The notes under the pieces were generated by a model. That model was not told the DNA's origin. It saw only the letters and a program-made list of their open reading frames with translations, and made no database searches. A stretch of 64,000 nucleotides of DNA from Variovorax sp. JS1663 (lineage in GTDB: Bacteria; Pseudomonadota; Gammaproteobacteria; Burkholderiales; Burkholderiaceae_C): contig NZ_LYMK01000007.1 of the NCBI RefSeq assembly GCF_002157355.1, positions 62,001 to 126,000 of the forward strand, given 5' to 3'. Of the stretch, positions 48,663 through 60,123 are shown piece after piece; position 1 is the first letter of the stretch; every line of letters starts with the position of its first letter. Made by a program: the position numbers and the translations under genes.

Positions 48663-50495
48663 CTACGCGCCGCGTGAAAGTCCGGCGCTTCTGCGCAGGC
48701 CCTCGGCGACGCTGCGGGGGACCGGCACCGCCATGTCCAGCAGCATCTGGCCCATGCCCTTGCCCAGCGGATCCATGCGCATGGAGGAGGGGCCTCCGCC
48801 GCCGAGCGCCTCGTGCAGCAGCAGGTTCATCGAGGCCGTGCCGGGAAGGTAGAAGCGTTCCACCTTTCCATGGACCAGGTGCTGGAAGTACGCGCGCACG
48901 CCTTCGGGCGTGACCCGGGTCCACAGCAGGGGGAGCCACTCGGGCCGACGCGCGACCAGGCCGATGTTCGACAGGTTGCCCTTGTCGCCGCTGCGGGCCC
49001 AGGCCAGGTCGACGAGCCGCACCTCTTCCTGCGCCTCCTCGGGTTCGACATACAGCGGTGGGAGAAGGGCTGGGCTCGCTTCCGGCACGTGGCCTTCACC
49101 AACCGCAATGTCGACCGCATGGCGTTCCCCATCGAGGACGAAGGACACCGGCACCGCAATCTTGTCCAGCAGAAAGGCAAAGGGCTTGATCAGGGGAGAG
49201 ACGGCCGGCCGCCCGCCACCCGGGCCGGTCGTGCCGGGGGCCCACGAGGTGCCCGAGGGGGCGATCTCGCGCGCGAACATGGCAAGGGCCGCCTTCTGCG
49301 GGTGGTTGGCCACCACGCGCAGCATGACCTCGCGCACGGACTGCGTGTGCGCGTGCGGGCCGTACAGCGACTCGGCCCCGATGACCTCGATGTACGTCGA
49401 CGTGAAGGGCGGCTCGCCGCTCCCCTTCAGGATCTCGCTGGTGCGCTCGATGATGGCCTCGGCCGTCCGTTGCGCCTTCTTCACGGCATCGATGCCCACG
49501 ATCACCATGCTGCCGGCGCAGCGGAAGCCGTCCAGCTGGGTGGCGGATACCTTGTAGGTGGGCGTCGGAGGCCGGCCCCTGGCGCCGCTGACGCGCACGC
49601 GATCGGGACCTTCCTGCTCGATGGTCACCGCCCGGAAATCGCAGCTGACGTCGGGCAGCAGGTAGGCGCCCGGGTCGCCGATCTCGTAGAGCATCTGCTC
49701 CGCGACTGCGGCCCGGATCACCTTGCCGCCCGTGCCGGGCGGCTTGGTCACCACGAAGTTGCCATCCGCATGGCACTCGATCACGGGGTAGCCGATGTGG
49801 GCCCAATCGGGGATGTCCTCCCAATCGGTGTGCAATCCGCCGGTGGCCTGGCAGCCGCATTCGATGATGTGGCCGGCGAGGCTGCCCGAGGCCAGGAGGT
49901 CATGGTCGCCTGCTTGCCAGCCGAACTCGTGCATCAAGGCCCCCAGCGTCACGGCGCTGTCGACGCAGCGGCCGGTGATGACCACCTCGGCGCCGGCGGC
50001 CAGGGCGGCGGCGATGGGCTGGGCGCCCAGGTAGGCGTTGGCGCTCAGCACGGTGTCGGGCAGCGGCTCGTCGGTGAACATGTCGGTGATACCGCGATCG
50101 CGCAGGCCGGGCATCTGCGCGGCGACGTCGTCGCCTTCGACGACCGCGACGCGCAGCTCGATGCCTTGGGCCTGTGCCAGCGCGCGCAGCGCATCGGCAC
50201 AGCCCTCGGGGTGGATGCCGCCGGCGTTGCTGATGACCTTGATGCCGCGCCGCTTCACCTCGGGGAGGACGGATTTCATGGCGATGTCGACGAAGTCGGT
50301 CGCATAGCCCATCTCCGGTTTTTTGGCGCGTGCCGAGGCCAGGATGGCCATCGTGGTCTCGGCCAGGTAGTCGAAGACCAGGTAGTCGATGTTTCCGTGC
50401 GCCACCAGCTGCGGCGCGGCCACCATGCTGTCTCCCCAGAAGCCGGAGGCGCCCCCGATCCGGACGATTTTGCTGGCGAGAGGGGCCTTGCTCAT
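48663..50495 (-). CDS. AtuA family protein (DUF1446)
   Basis: A 610-residue protein with an N-terminal AtuA/DUF1446 domain (IVRIGGASGFWGDSMVAAPQ, DYLAETTMAILASARA, VISNAGGIHPEGCADALRAL, VITGRCVDSAVTLGALMHEF) and the C-terminal small domain of the family (ARSGDKGNLSNIGLVARRPE). In pseudomonads atuA is in the acyclic-terpene (citronellol/geraniol) cluster with the geranyl-CoA carboxylase genes; its reaction is not settled. Here it is divergent from a biotin-carboxylase alpha subunit, 145 bases away, in agreement with that setting, although no other atu genes are present. Confidence 0.9.
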   Translation of the reverse strand: MSKAPLASKIVRIGGASGFWGDSMVAAPQLVAHGNIDYLVFDYLAETTMAILASARAKKPEMGYATDFVDIAMKSVLPEVKRRGIKVISNAGGIHPEGCADALRALAQAQGIELRVAVVEGDDVAAQMPGLRDRGITDMFTDEPLPDTVLSANAYLGAQPIAAALAAGAEVVITGRCVDSAVTLGALMHEFGWQAGDHDLLASGSLAGHIIECGCQATGGLHTDWEDIPDWAHIGYPVIECHADGNFVVTKPPGTGGKVIRAAVAEQMLYEIGDPGAYLLPDVSCDFRAVTIEQEGPDRVRVSGARGRPPTPTYKVSATQLDGFRCAGSMVIVGIDAVKKAQRTAEAIIERTSEILKGSGEPPFTSTYIEVIGAESLYGPHAHTQSVREVMLRVVANHPQKAALAMFAREIAPSGTSWAPGTTGPGGGRPAVSPLIKPFAFLLDKIAVPVSFVLDGERHAVDIAVGEGHVPEASPALLPPLYVEPEEAQEEVRLVDLAWARSGDKGNLSNIGLVARRPEWLPLLWTRVTPEGVRAYFQHLVHGKVERFYLPGTASMNLLLHEALGGGGPSSMRMDPLGKGMGQMLLDMAVPVPRSVAEGLRRSAGLSRGA

Positions 50496-50640
50496 GGGTG
50501 TGTGATCCCTGTGCTGGATGACGTGTGCGAGCCTATCGTTCGAGGGGGCCGATGGCTTGTGTCAACTCGCTGCCGCGTGCATTCGGGCAGCCACTTCGCG
50601 CAAGCCTCCCATGGGGACGATGACCTAGGCTGCGGACGCC

Positions 50641-52635
<1,995 letters not shown>

Positions 52636-53201
52636 CGCCATGACGTCAGGGGAGACCTTCGATCAGGGATCGGAGATCAGCAGGCCCAGCCCAGGCCTCC
52701 TGTAAGAACAACTTAGCCTCACTGACGTGCCACCTTACAAATCAAGGGCTTACGAACGTTGCGGAGCCTCGGTCAGGGCAGATGGGTTGAGGTGGACTGC
52801 AAAAAACAACCTCCGCAACCTGACGGGTTCAACAGAGCGCTAAAACGCGCAGAAGCACTTTAGACGAGAGCATGCGTCCAGCTTGCACACCTGCACCACC
52901 GCTAGGCCAAGGCGATGCTATGAGCGGTCGATGAGCGACGTTTGGGCGCTGCCTTGTCCTTGTGGACCGGGGATGCTCCGCTCGGATGAACGGCTTCAAA
53001 CAGCCAGTCCTTGAACTTCTAGACCTTCTCCACGTGGCGTTTGTTGGTTCGCTGGGGTCTGCTGCCGGGCAAACGCCGACGGTTATTGCATCGCTCCAGT
53101 TTCTCCTCCCGATTGATGAGCCTCAACTGGAGCGTGCGCGGCACACCCCCTAGAGTGGCGCCAACAAACTGCTAAAAGTAGTTGCCACATTGTGAGGTCA
53201 A
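52636..53201. other. Low-GC junction without a recognisable gene
   Basis: 566 bases with clearly lower GC than the upstream core. I find no gene, tRNA or integrase. A 9-base inverted repeat (GTTGCGGAG at 52758-52766 and CTCCGCAAC at 52811-52819) surrounds a CTGCAAAAAACAAC stretch and could be a hairpin or the scar of an integrated element. The only open frame of note, a ~60-codon one near 52962, has no family likeness and poor start context. Confidence 0.5.
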
Positions 53202-53549
53202 GTGCGATTCATAGTCCTTCCAGCGCTCGTCTTGGTTTGCCAGGTCGCCACAGCGGAAACTGTTCAGGTCAAGTACCACGGCACCGTTTCACTCGATGCC
53301 TTCGCATGCGTGGACGTCAAGGAAAACAGCGACGTGTCGCGCATTTGCTATGACAAAGCAGAGCGTTACATGGTCATCCGCCTCAAGGCGACCTACTACC
53401 ACTACTGCGAAATCGATACCGGGATAGTGCAAGGACTCCAAAGCGCAAGCTCGAAGCGGCAATTCTTCGAGACCCGCATTCGTGGCAACGGTGTGGATGG
53501 ACCATTCGACTGCAGGAGGCAGCCCATTCCAAAGAAGTATCGGCTGTAG
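53202..53549 (+). CDS. Small exported KTSC-domain protein
   Basis: A 115-residue protein starting with GTG. Residues 1-18 form a signal peptide (RFIVLPALVLVCQVATA). The rest has the KTSC pattern: VSLDAFACVDVKENSD, ICYDKAERYMVIRLK, TYYHYCEIDTGIVQGLQSAS (the S-x-x-x-F end is SSKRQFFETRIRG). KTSC is a short beta-rich domain of unknown role often found with phage or mobile genes. Four cysteines may form disulphides. It lies at the edge of the island-like region, and codon use matches the genes that follow rather than the core. Confidence 0.75.
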   Translation: MRFIVLPALVLVCQVATAETVQVKYHGTVSLDAFACVDVKENSDVSRICYDKAERYMVIRLKATYYHYCEIDTGIVQGLQSASSKRQFFETRIRGNGVDGPFDCRRQPIPKKYRL

Positions 53550-53773
53550 CTTCCGCCATTGGGCCAAACCCCTCTCTACCCGATGACGCCGTGCGCCGCC
53601 GCCCACTCGAGTTGCTCCGTTACCCGCTCCTCGTTCACCGCGTCGTCCATCTCCCGGTGTGGTTTAGTTTTCAGGCGACCACAAGGGAAACCTGCATAGC
53701 TTGGCCGCGTATCACAACGTAACATCGCCGGACAGGGTTATCGCGCCTGGGGCAACGCAGTACGGAGGGGTTG

Positions 53774-56700
53774 GTGTCAGAGGAAAGTATTTATTCGGAG
53801 GAGGACTCCAGTCAATTGGTTGGCGAAGTCTTCAGCGGCAGGCTCGGCATTGGTGAGGCGCTGACCAAACTTCGCACGCGCCTGCTGGACCTCACCATGA
53901 GGAACCGGCTCCTCAACTTCCGGCCGTCCAAGGCTCGCAACTTCCAGTTCACGAACGACCCCGACCTCGACCTTCTCTACGAGCGGCTCGATGAAGGGAA
54001 GGTCATTCCTATCTCGCACATTCCGGACCCGCCGCATGCGCGCTATGAGGACGGCAGGAAGCCTGATGTGAGGGTATATGCACGGGAGTGCAGTATTGGC
54101 ACGTCTATCGACCTGGGCAAGCCGGCGCAGGCGCGGCGACATTCGGACCTGCAGGTCATCGCATACCCGTCGGACCTGGAGCGTAGCGCTCGAAAAATAA
54201 GCACCGAGGCACGCACGGTGGTCGAAGAGACCGGCACGAACATGCTGTACCTCGTGTTCGGCTTCCTCGAGTACTACGACAGTGATGACTCCGAGCAGGC
54301 GGTGCATGCGCCGGTGCTCTCGATGCCAGTGACGCTCACAAAGGGCGACCTCGACCCTGACACCCGAACCTATCGGTACAACCTGGCCTACTCAGGCGAC
54401 GACATTGCCGAGAACATCACCCTGCGCGAGAAGCTACGACAGCAGTTTCGGCTCGAGATGCCGGAGCTCGAGGAAGACGACACTCCTGAGACCTACCTTC
54501 AGAAAATTAAGACTGCGGTATCCAAGCGCCGGCGCTGGACTGTCCGACGCCAGCTCACTCTGGCTTTCCTGTCCTTTGGCAAGCTGGTCATCTGGGCGGA
54601 CTTGGACCCGGAGCGTGTGCCAGCGCTGCTGAAAAGCCCGCTGCTGGCCGACATTTTCAAGGGGGGGGCTACACCGGGGGACGGTGGCTTTCATGCCGAG
54701 GACTACTCGATTGACACGCACCAGCGTGCGGACCTACCCCTTATCTACGACGCTGACTCTTCGCAGCACAGCGCCCTCATCGATGTCCTTGACGGCAAGA
54801 GCCTTGTCATCAACGGCCCGCCTGGCACCGGCAAGTCGCAGACCATCACCAACATCGTGGCCACGGCGATGGCCGAGGGCAAGAAGATTCTCTTCGTGTC
54901 CGAGAAGATGGCGGCGCTGAACGTCGTCAAGCAACGCCTGGAGAACGTGGGCTTGGGCGACTTCTGCCTGGAACTTCACAGCAACAAGACACAGAAGAAG
55001 CAGCTGCTAGAGAGCATCGAGCGGCGCATCAACAAGCGCTTCTCGAGCCCCTCTGCCTATGAACGGCAGCTGGAGGTGCTGCGCGAGCGCAAGGCGACGC
55101 TGAACGCCTATGCGCAGCTTTTGGGCAGCAAGGTTGCCAACAAGCTGGACATGACCGTTCACGAGGTCCTCTGGGCCGTCGAGCGGCGACGCCACGACCT
55201 GGGGTCTGGAGTTCAGGAGTTCGCCGGACTGGTGTTCGACAGTGCCGCCGCCTGGACTCCTGAGGTCCTGGACCGCTGGCGTCAGGTCTTCAGCGCCATC
55301 CAGAGCTCTATCCAAGACATGGGTGCGGCGCCTGACAAATGTGCGTGGCGAGGCTTCTCCCCTAAGCTGCTCCTGCCAGGAGACGAGGAGCCGGTGCTGC
55401 GGACAGCGCAAGCGGCGCTTGAGCACGCTACTGACTTGGCGGCACACGCGCATGACTTCGAGGAAGCGCTGGGCCTCGCTGAAATAACCATCGAGCAGCT
55501 ACGGCAGGCCGCAGGCGAGCAAGCGACGCTGCAAGCAGTTCCTCCCGGGCTGGACGGGGAGATGCTTGAGCAACTTTTTGGGGGCGATGTATCACGTCTG
55601 GACGCGGTCCTAAGATGCGTCAGCGCGGTTCGCCAGGCGCTTCACGAGGCGGCGCACGCCCGCGCGAACGCCGAGCGAACCTTGGTCGACATGTCCCGTC
55701 CGGACGCCCTGGCCCTTGTGCGCAGTGACGTCCAGCGCTGTACCGTCTTCTCGGATGCGGGTCGGAAACTTGCACTCCGCGAGCTCTCGCACAGGTCACA
55801 AAGCCTCTCGCAACACTTGGCCGTCTTGCGCGCGCAGCTTCCGGGCGATGCACGTGTCCCGGAGCAGCCGGACGCAGTCGCGGAGCGTCTGCGGGAACAC
55901 AATGCCACCCCTGCACTCGCATTCGCGCTCGAACTCGCGGGTGCACAGTTGGCTGCTCGAGCCCGAGAAGCTCTGGCTGGCGTACGAGAGAAGGACCAGG
56001 CGCTCACGCAGCTCGACGCTACGCTTCGCAAGAGTGCTGTCAGTTTTGGTGGCTCCGTCGGGGAATTGCGCAAGATTCTGGACGGCACCAGCATCCCTGA
56101 GCTTCAACCTCAGGTAACTGTAGACGGCGTCGTCATTGACACGCTGAGCCTGTATGCATCTCAGGGGTTTGGTGAATGGACTGCGGAGCGCTTTGATGCA
56201 GTGGTGCGCGAAGGACAGGCCACAGTCATTGAAGCCAAGGCAGCGGCCGCAGAGCTCACGTCCTTCTTCGGTCGCCTGAGCCTACCGGTTGAGCAGAGCG
56301 CGACCTGGTTCCAATCATTGGAAGCTCTCATCGCGGTCTGCGAGCAAGCGCCCGCTGAGCTTCTAGGAATGCGAGGTGCCGGGCTGGAGCGGGCTGATTT
56401 CGTTGAGATTGCCAAGCGCGCCGAGGAGCGTCATCACGCCCTCGCTGCGCAGGAACAGCGGGTCAGCTCCAGCTTCTACCTGGACACCTTGCCAGCGGAG
56501 ACACAGCTGCGTGAGCACCTCGCCGTGGCGCGCCGCGGTGACAGCTTCTTCAACTTCCTTCGCCCCGATTGGCGCCGCGCGAAAGCTGCCTTTCGTGGCT
56601 GCTACCGCGGCCAAGAGAAGTTCTCGGCCTCCACGATGGCAGAGAACCTTGCAGCCGTGGCCTCGTGGCGGGAAGCCAGCGTAGCCTACGAATCGGATTC

Positions 56701-59700
56701 GCAGCTAGCCGGGACACTGGGCGTGCTGTTCGAAGGTCGAAAGACAGACTACTCACGCGTGCGGCGCTTGAGCAGCTGGCTCGCTATCGCGGGCCAGGCG
56801 CTTGCCGGAAGTGATTTCGCGTTCACCGTCAAGGCGCTCACGTTGCCGCAGGAGCAGATTGCCGCTATCAAGGCGGCTGCAGGCAAGCTGCGCCAAGCTG
56901 CCGTGCACGCGCAGGCGCTCGGCAAGCTCATCTCGCAGTTGCCTGGCTTGGACCAGGCAGTTGCCATCGGGCGCAAGTGGGACCTGGCATACGCCCCCGT
57001 CGAAAAGCACTTGGAGCACCTGCACGAAGGAAGCCAGAAGCTTCGCCAGGTTGTTCGCTCGACGGTCACCGTCAACCGCGCAATCGCATTGGCGCAATTG
57101 CGGATGAATCTGCAGACGCATCGGTCGCTGGTGGAGGACCTCATTTCCGCGCCGCAGTTCCTGGCCAACCTTGCAGGGACGCTGGGCTTGCCGGCTCAGA
57201 CACTCGCGTACGAGCACTTGCCTGGAGGCATCGAGGCCATCGCTAAGCGCGCCGAGATTGTCGAAGCGTTAGCCGGCTGCGTGCAGCAGGTTGGTCCGCA
57301 CCTGACACCCAATCAGTCACTGGCCGTGCTGGAAGATGTACAGCGCCTGGCGAAGGAGGCCGCGTGGCTGCGCAGCCAAAGCGGTGGGCGCCAGCTGCAG
57401 GAGTACCTGGACGCGTTCGAAGATGACGGCGGAGCTGCGGATGACGTTCTGTCTTTCGTGCATGGGAGAGTGAACGTCGCCGAATCTTTGGACAACGGGA
57501 TGGCGGCACTCGTGAAGCTGAACGAGTGCGAGTCAATTCTGGACGCAATCGGTGCACGAGAGGACGTCAGAGCTCTTGTCGGAAGCTACTTCCGTCGCCT
57601 TGAGACGCCAGCTGATGGTCTCCAGGTCTGTGTGGAGTGGGCACAGGCTGTGCAGAAGGCTTCCCAAGCACTTCCGGCGGGCGCGAACACAGCGCTGCTC
57701 CAGGCGGATGCAAAGGGCTGTGCTACGCATGCTGCACGTGCGCTTGCGAGTGCGACAGAGTCCTACCGAGCCTACGAAGAGCAAATCAGCTTCCTCGTGA
57801 GCTTCGGCACCTTGGATTGGGCTGCATGGGGCGGGATGCCTCGGCCGCAGGATGCCGTCGACCGGCTTCAAGTGGCGCTCGCCGGCGCTGGGCAGCTTGT
57901 TCCCTGGTCGAAGTACCTCTCCGGCAAGGAGGATTGCGTCGGGGCCGGCCTGGACAAGGCTCTGGTGCCCTTCGAAGCCGCAGCGCTGTCGGACGAGCTT
58001 GTCGTCACCGCATTCGAGTACGTGTTCTTCCGCTCCCTCGCGCGTGCCATCCTGTCTCGACACCGTGAGCTGGGTCGATTCACTGGCACCAGCCACGAGA
58101 ACCTTCGAAGCGAGTTTGCAGAGCTCGACAAGGAACTGATTCGATTGAACGGCCTCCTGCACGCAGCCAAGATTGACCGCTCCAAGCGCGTACCTTCGGG
58201 CGTTGCGTCTGGGCGCGCCGGAGATTTGACGGAGATGTCGCTTCTCACACGGGAAATTAGCAAGCAGAAGCGCCATATCCCGATTCGCCAGTTGCTCAAA
58301 AGAGCGGGCAAATCGTTGCAGCAGCTCAAGCCCTGCTTCATGATGGGCCCACTCTCGGTCGCCCAGTACCTGGAGCAAGGTCATCTGCAGTTCGACCTGG
58401 TGGTGATGGACGAAGCGTCCCAGCTGCGGCCCGAAGACGCCCTAGGTGCCATCGCTCGCGGGAAACAATTGGTGGTCGTGGGTGACCCGAAGCAGCTGCC
58501 CCCGACGAACTTCTTCGACCGCCTGATGGAGGACGACGACGATGAGAGCGAACAAGCGTCTGCAGTGGTCGAGGGCGTCGAGAGCATCCTGGGCGTCTGT
58601 GAGCACCTGTACCGGCCAGTGCGCACGCTGCGCTGGCACTACCGGTCTCAGCATGAGTCGCTGATTGCGTTCTCCAACTCTCAGTTCTATGAGGGCCGGC
58701 TGGTGGTCTTCCCCGCGCCGGTCAAACGAAACAGCAGCCTCGGCGTGAACTATCGCTTCGTTAAGAATGGCGTGTACGTCGACAGGCGCAACCATCCCGA
58801 GGCCGAACGAGTCGTGGATGCGGTACTCGAGCACATGAAGCAGCGTCCGACCGAGTCGCTGGGTGTCGTCACGCTGAACCAGACGCAACGAGAGCTCATT
58901 GATGACATCTTTGAGAGGCGCTCCAAAGGCAATCAGGCGGTCGCCGAGTTCCTCGATTTCCATAAGAAGGCTGGCTGGGAGTTCTTCGTCAAGAATCTAG
59001 AAAACGTGCAAGGCGACGAGCGCGACGTCATCTATATCTCAACGACGTTCGGTCGGCCGCCAGGTACGAACGTGGTGCGAAGGAACTTCGGTCCCATCAA
59101 CCGGCCGGATGGATGGAGGCGCTTGAATGTGTTGTTTACGCGAGCGCGCCGACGCTTGGAGCTCTTCACATCGCTGCGTTCTTCGGACGTCATGTCCCCA
59201 GACGAGCGAGTCTCACTCGGGCGCAAGGCATTGCACGACTACCTTGTCTATGCCAAGACTGGACTCCTGCCTGCGGTCGCGGGCCAGCGAACGGGCAGGG
59301 ACCCGGACAGCGACTTCGAAATCGCCGTTGCGCGGGCGTTGGAGCAGGCGGGATTCGAGGTGGAGCCCCAGGTCGGCGTCGCCGGCTACTTCATTGACAT
59401 TGGGGTGAAGCACGCCTCGCGCCCAGGTGAGTACCTGGCCGCAGTTGAGTGCGATGGTGCGACGTATCACAGCAGCTTGTCTGCGCGGGATAGAGACCGC
59501 ATTCGCCAGCAGATTCTGGAGTCACTAGGCTGGAAGGGGCGCGTCATCCGCGTCTGGTCAACGGACTGGTTCGCTGACCCTCATGGGCAGATTCGGCGTT
59601 TGACTGAGTTCCTTCACGACCGACTCGCGCAAACATCTCCTTTCCCCTATGTCGAGCAGGTGAGCGTTGAAGAAGAAGACGACGCATCTCCTGTGTATCG

Positions 59701-60031
59701 AGCTGACCAGCCAAGTGACGTCGCGCCAATCAAAGTCCGTCAGCCAGAACAAGCCACGAGCGCGGAACTCGAGCTGTTGGTTGAAGTCGGCGACCTCGTG
59801 ACTTATGCGGTCCACACCCCCTCTGGGGAAGAACAACTCACGGTCCAAATTGTGGACACGGTAAGCAATCCGCGAATGAATCTAGTAAACGAATCAAGTC
59901 CGCTTGCTCAAGCCTTGATTGGACTTTTCTCCGGTGACGAGAGCCAGTTGGTCGTGCAAGGACATGCGCCTAAGAAGATTAAGGTCGTCTCAATTAGGCG
60001 GCCGGGCTTCGGAGGCGCGTTTGTTCAGTAA
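53774..60031 (+). CDS. DUF4011 SF1 helicase with nuclease and GreA-like C-terminal domains
   Basis: A ~2085-residue protein. The GTG at 53774 is preferred over TTG at 53771 because GGAGG lies 5 bases before it. Residues ~25-330 are DUF4011 (LLDLTMRNRLLNFRPSKA). SF1 (DNA2/NAM7-type) helicase motifs follow: Walker A G348PPGTGKS355, then an ~1150-residue helical insertion, Walker B D1546-E-A-S, VVGDPKQLPPTNFF, WHYRSQHESLIAFSN, and LFTRARRRLELF near 1785. Residues ~1843-1950 are a Vsr-like/MTES_1575-type nuclease domain (YFIDIGV with D1875, VECDG with E1892/D1894, YHSS). Residues ~2000-2080 resemble the C-terminal domain of GreA/GreB (VEVGDLVTYAV, NESSPLAQALIGLFSGDE). It is likely a nucleic-acid translocase-nuclease against foreign DNA or RNA. 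It is the first gene of a three-gene run. Confidence 0.88.
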   Translation: MSEESIYSEEDSSQLVGEVFSGRLGIGEALTKLRTRLLDLTMRNRLLNFRPSKARNFQFTNDPDLDLLYERLDEGKVIPISHIPDPPHARYEDGRKPDVRVYARECSIGTSIDLGKPAQARRHSDLQVIAYPSDLERSARKISTEARTVVEETGTNMLYLVFGFLEYYDSDDSEQAVHAPVLSMPVTLTKGDLDPDTRTYRYNLAYSGDDIAENITLREKLRQQFRLEMPELEEDDTPETYLQKIKTAVSKRRRWTVRRQLTLAFLSFGKLVIWADLDPERVPALLKSPLLADIFKGGATPGDGGFHAEDYSIDTHQRADLPLIYDADSSQHSALIDVLDGKSLVINGPPGTGKSQTITNIVATAMAEGKKILFVSEKMAALNVVKQRLENVGLGDFCLELHSNKTQKKQLLESIERRINKRFSSPSAYERQLEVLRERKATLNAYAQLLGSKVANKLDMTVHEVLWAVERRRHDLGSGVQEFAGLVFDSAAAWTPEVLDRWRQVFSAIQSSIQDMGAAPDKCAWRGFSPKLLLPGDEEPVLRTAQAALEHATDLAAHAHDFEEALGLAEITIEQLRQAAGEQATLQAVPPGLDGEMLEQLFGGDVSRLDAVLRCVSAVRQALHEAAHARANAERTLVDMSRPDALALVRSDVQRCTVFSDAGRKLALRELSHRSQSLSQHLAVLRAQLPGDARVPEQPDAVAERLREHNATPALAFALELAGAQLAARAREALAGVREKDQALTQLDATLRKSAVSFGGSVGELRKILDGTSIPELQPQVTVDGVVIDTLSLYASQGFGEWTAERFDAVVREGQATVIEAKAAAAELTSFFGRLSLPVEQSATWFQSLEALIAVCEQAPAELLGMRGAGLERADFVEIAKRAEERHHALAAQEQRVSSSFYLDTLPAETQLREHLAVARRGDSFFNFLRPDWRRAKAAFRGCYRGQEKFSASTMAENLAAVASWREASVAYESDSQLAGTLGVLFEGRKTDYSRVRRLSSWLAIAGQALAGSDFAFTVKALTLPQEQIAAIKAAAGKLRQAAVHAQALGKLISQLPGLDQAVAIGRKWDLAYAPVEKHLEHLHEGSQKLRQVVRSTVTVNRAIALAQLRMNLQTHRSLVEDLISAPQFLANLAGTLGLPAQTLAYEHLPGGIEAIAKRAEIVEALAGCVQQVGPHLTPNQSLAVLEDVQRLAKEAAWLRSQSGGRQLQEYLDAFEDDGGAADDVLSFVHGRVNVAESLDNGMAALVKLNECESILDAIGAREDVRALVGSYFRRLETPADGLQVCVEWAQAVQKASQALPAGANTALLQADAKGCATHAARALASATESYRAYEEQISFLVSFGTLDWAAWGGMPRPQDAVDRLQVALAGAGQLVPWSKYLSGKEDCVGAGLDKALVPFEAAALSDELVVTAFEYVFFRSLARAILSRHRELGRFTGTSHENLRSEFAELDKELIRLNGLLHAAKIDRSKRVPSGVASGRAGDLTEMSLLTREISKQKRHIPIRQLLKRAGKSLQQLKPCFMMGPLSVAQYLEQGHLQFDLVVMDEASQLRPEDALGAIARGKQLVVVGDPKQLPPTNFFDRLMEDDDDESEQASAVVEGVESILGVCEHLYRPVRTLRWHYRSQHESLIAFSNSQFYEGRLVVFPAPVKRNSSLGVNYRFVKNGVYVDRRNHPEAERVVDAVLEHMKQRPTESLGVVTLNQTQRELIDDIFERRSKGNQAVAEFLDFHKKAGWEFFVKNLENVQGDERDVIYISTTFGRPPGTNVVRRNFGPINRPDGWRRLNVLFTRARRRLELFTSLRSSDVMSPDERVSLGRKALHDYLVYAKTGLLPAVAGQRTGRDPDSDFEIAVARALEQAGFEVEPQVGVAGYFIDIGVKHASRPGEYLAAVECDGATYHSSLSARDRDRIRQQILESLGWKGRVIRVWSTDWFADPHGQIRRLTEFLHDRLAQTSPFPYVEQVSVEEEDDASPVYRADQPSDVAPIKVRQPEQATSAELELLVEVGDLVTYAVHTPSGEEQLTVQIVDTVSNPRMNLVNESSPLAQALIGLFSGDESQLVVQGHAPKKIKVVSIRRPGFGGAFVQ

Positions 60032-60123
60032 GTCGCCGAAACAAAAAGAGCCAAGCGCCTTTGCTCTCTACAGATTTCCCCGCCTTGCGGCTAATTGTTC
60101 CACATTGATAGGGGAAGCAGACA

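Noticed and set aside
52962..53153. A 63-codon plus-strand frame in the junction region
   Set aside because: It has no ribosome site and no family likeness, and the length is expected by chance at this GC content.
53576..53650. A 24-residue minus-strand frame (MDDAVNEERVTEQL...) with GGGAG before its ATG
   Set aside because: It looks protein-like but is too short to judge; it may be the tail of a lost gene, but no family could be named.
60047..60067. Hairpin AGAGC...GCTCT between the helicase and PD-(D/E)XK genes
   Set aside because: The five-base stem with a long loop has no U tract on the plus strand, so it is not a convincing terminator of the operon; the minus strand has no gene to end there.
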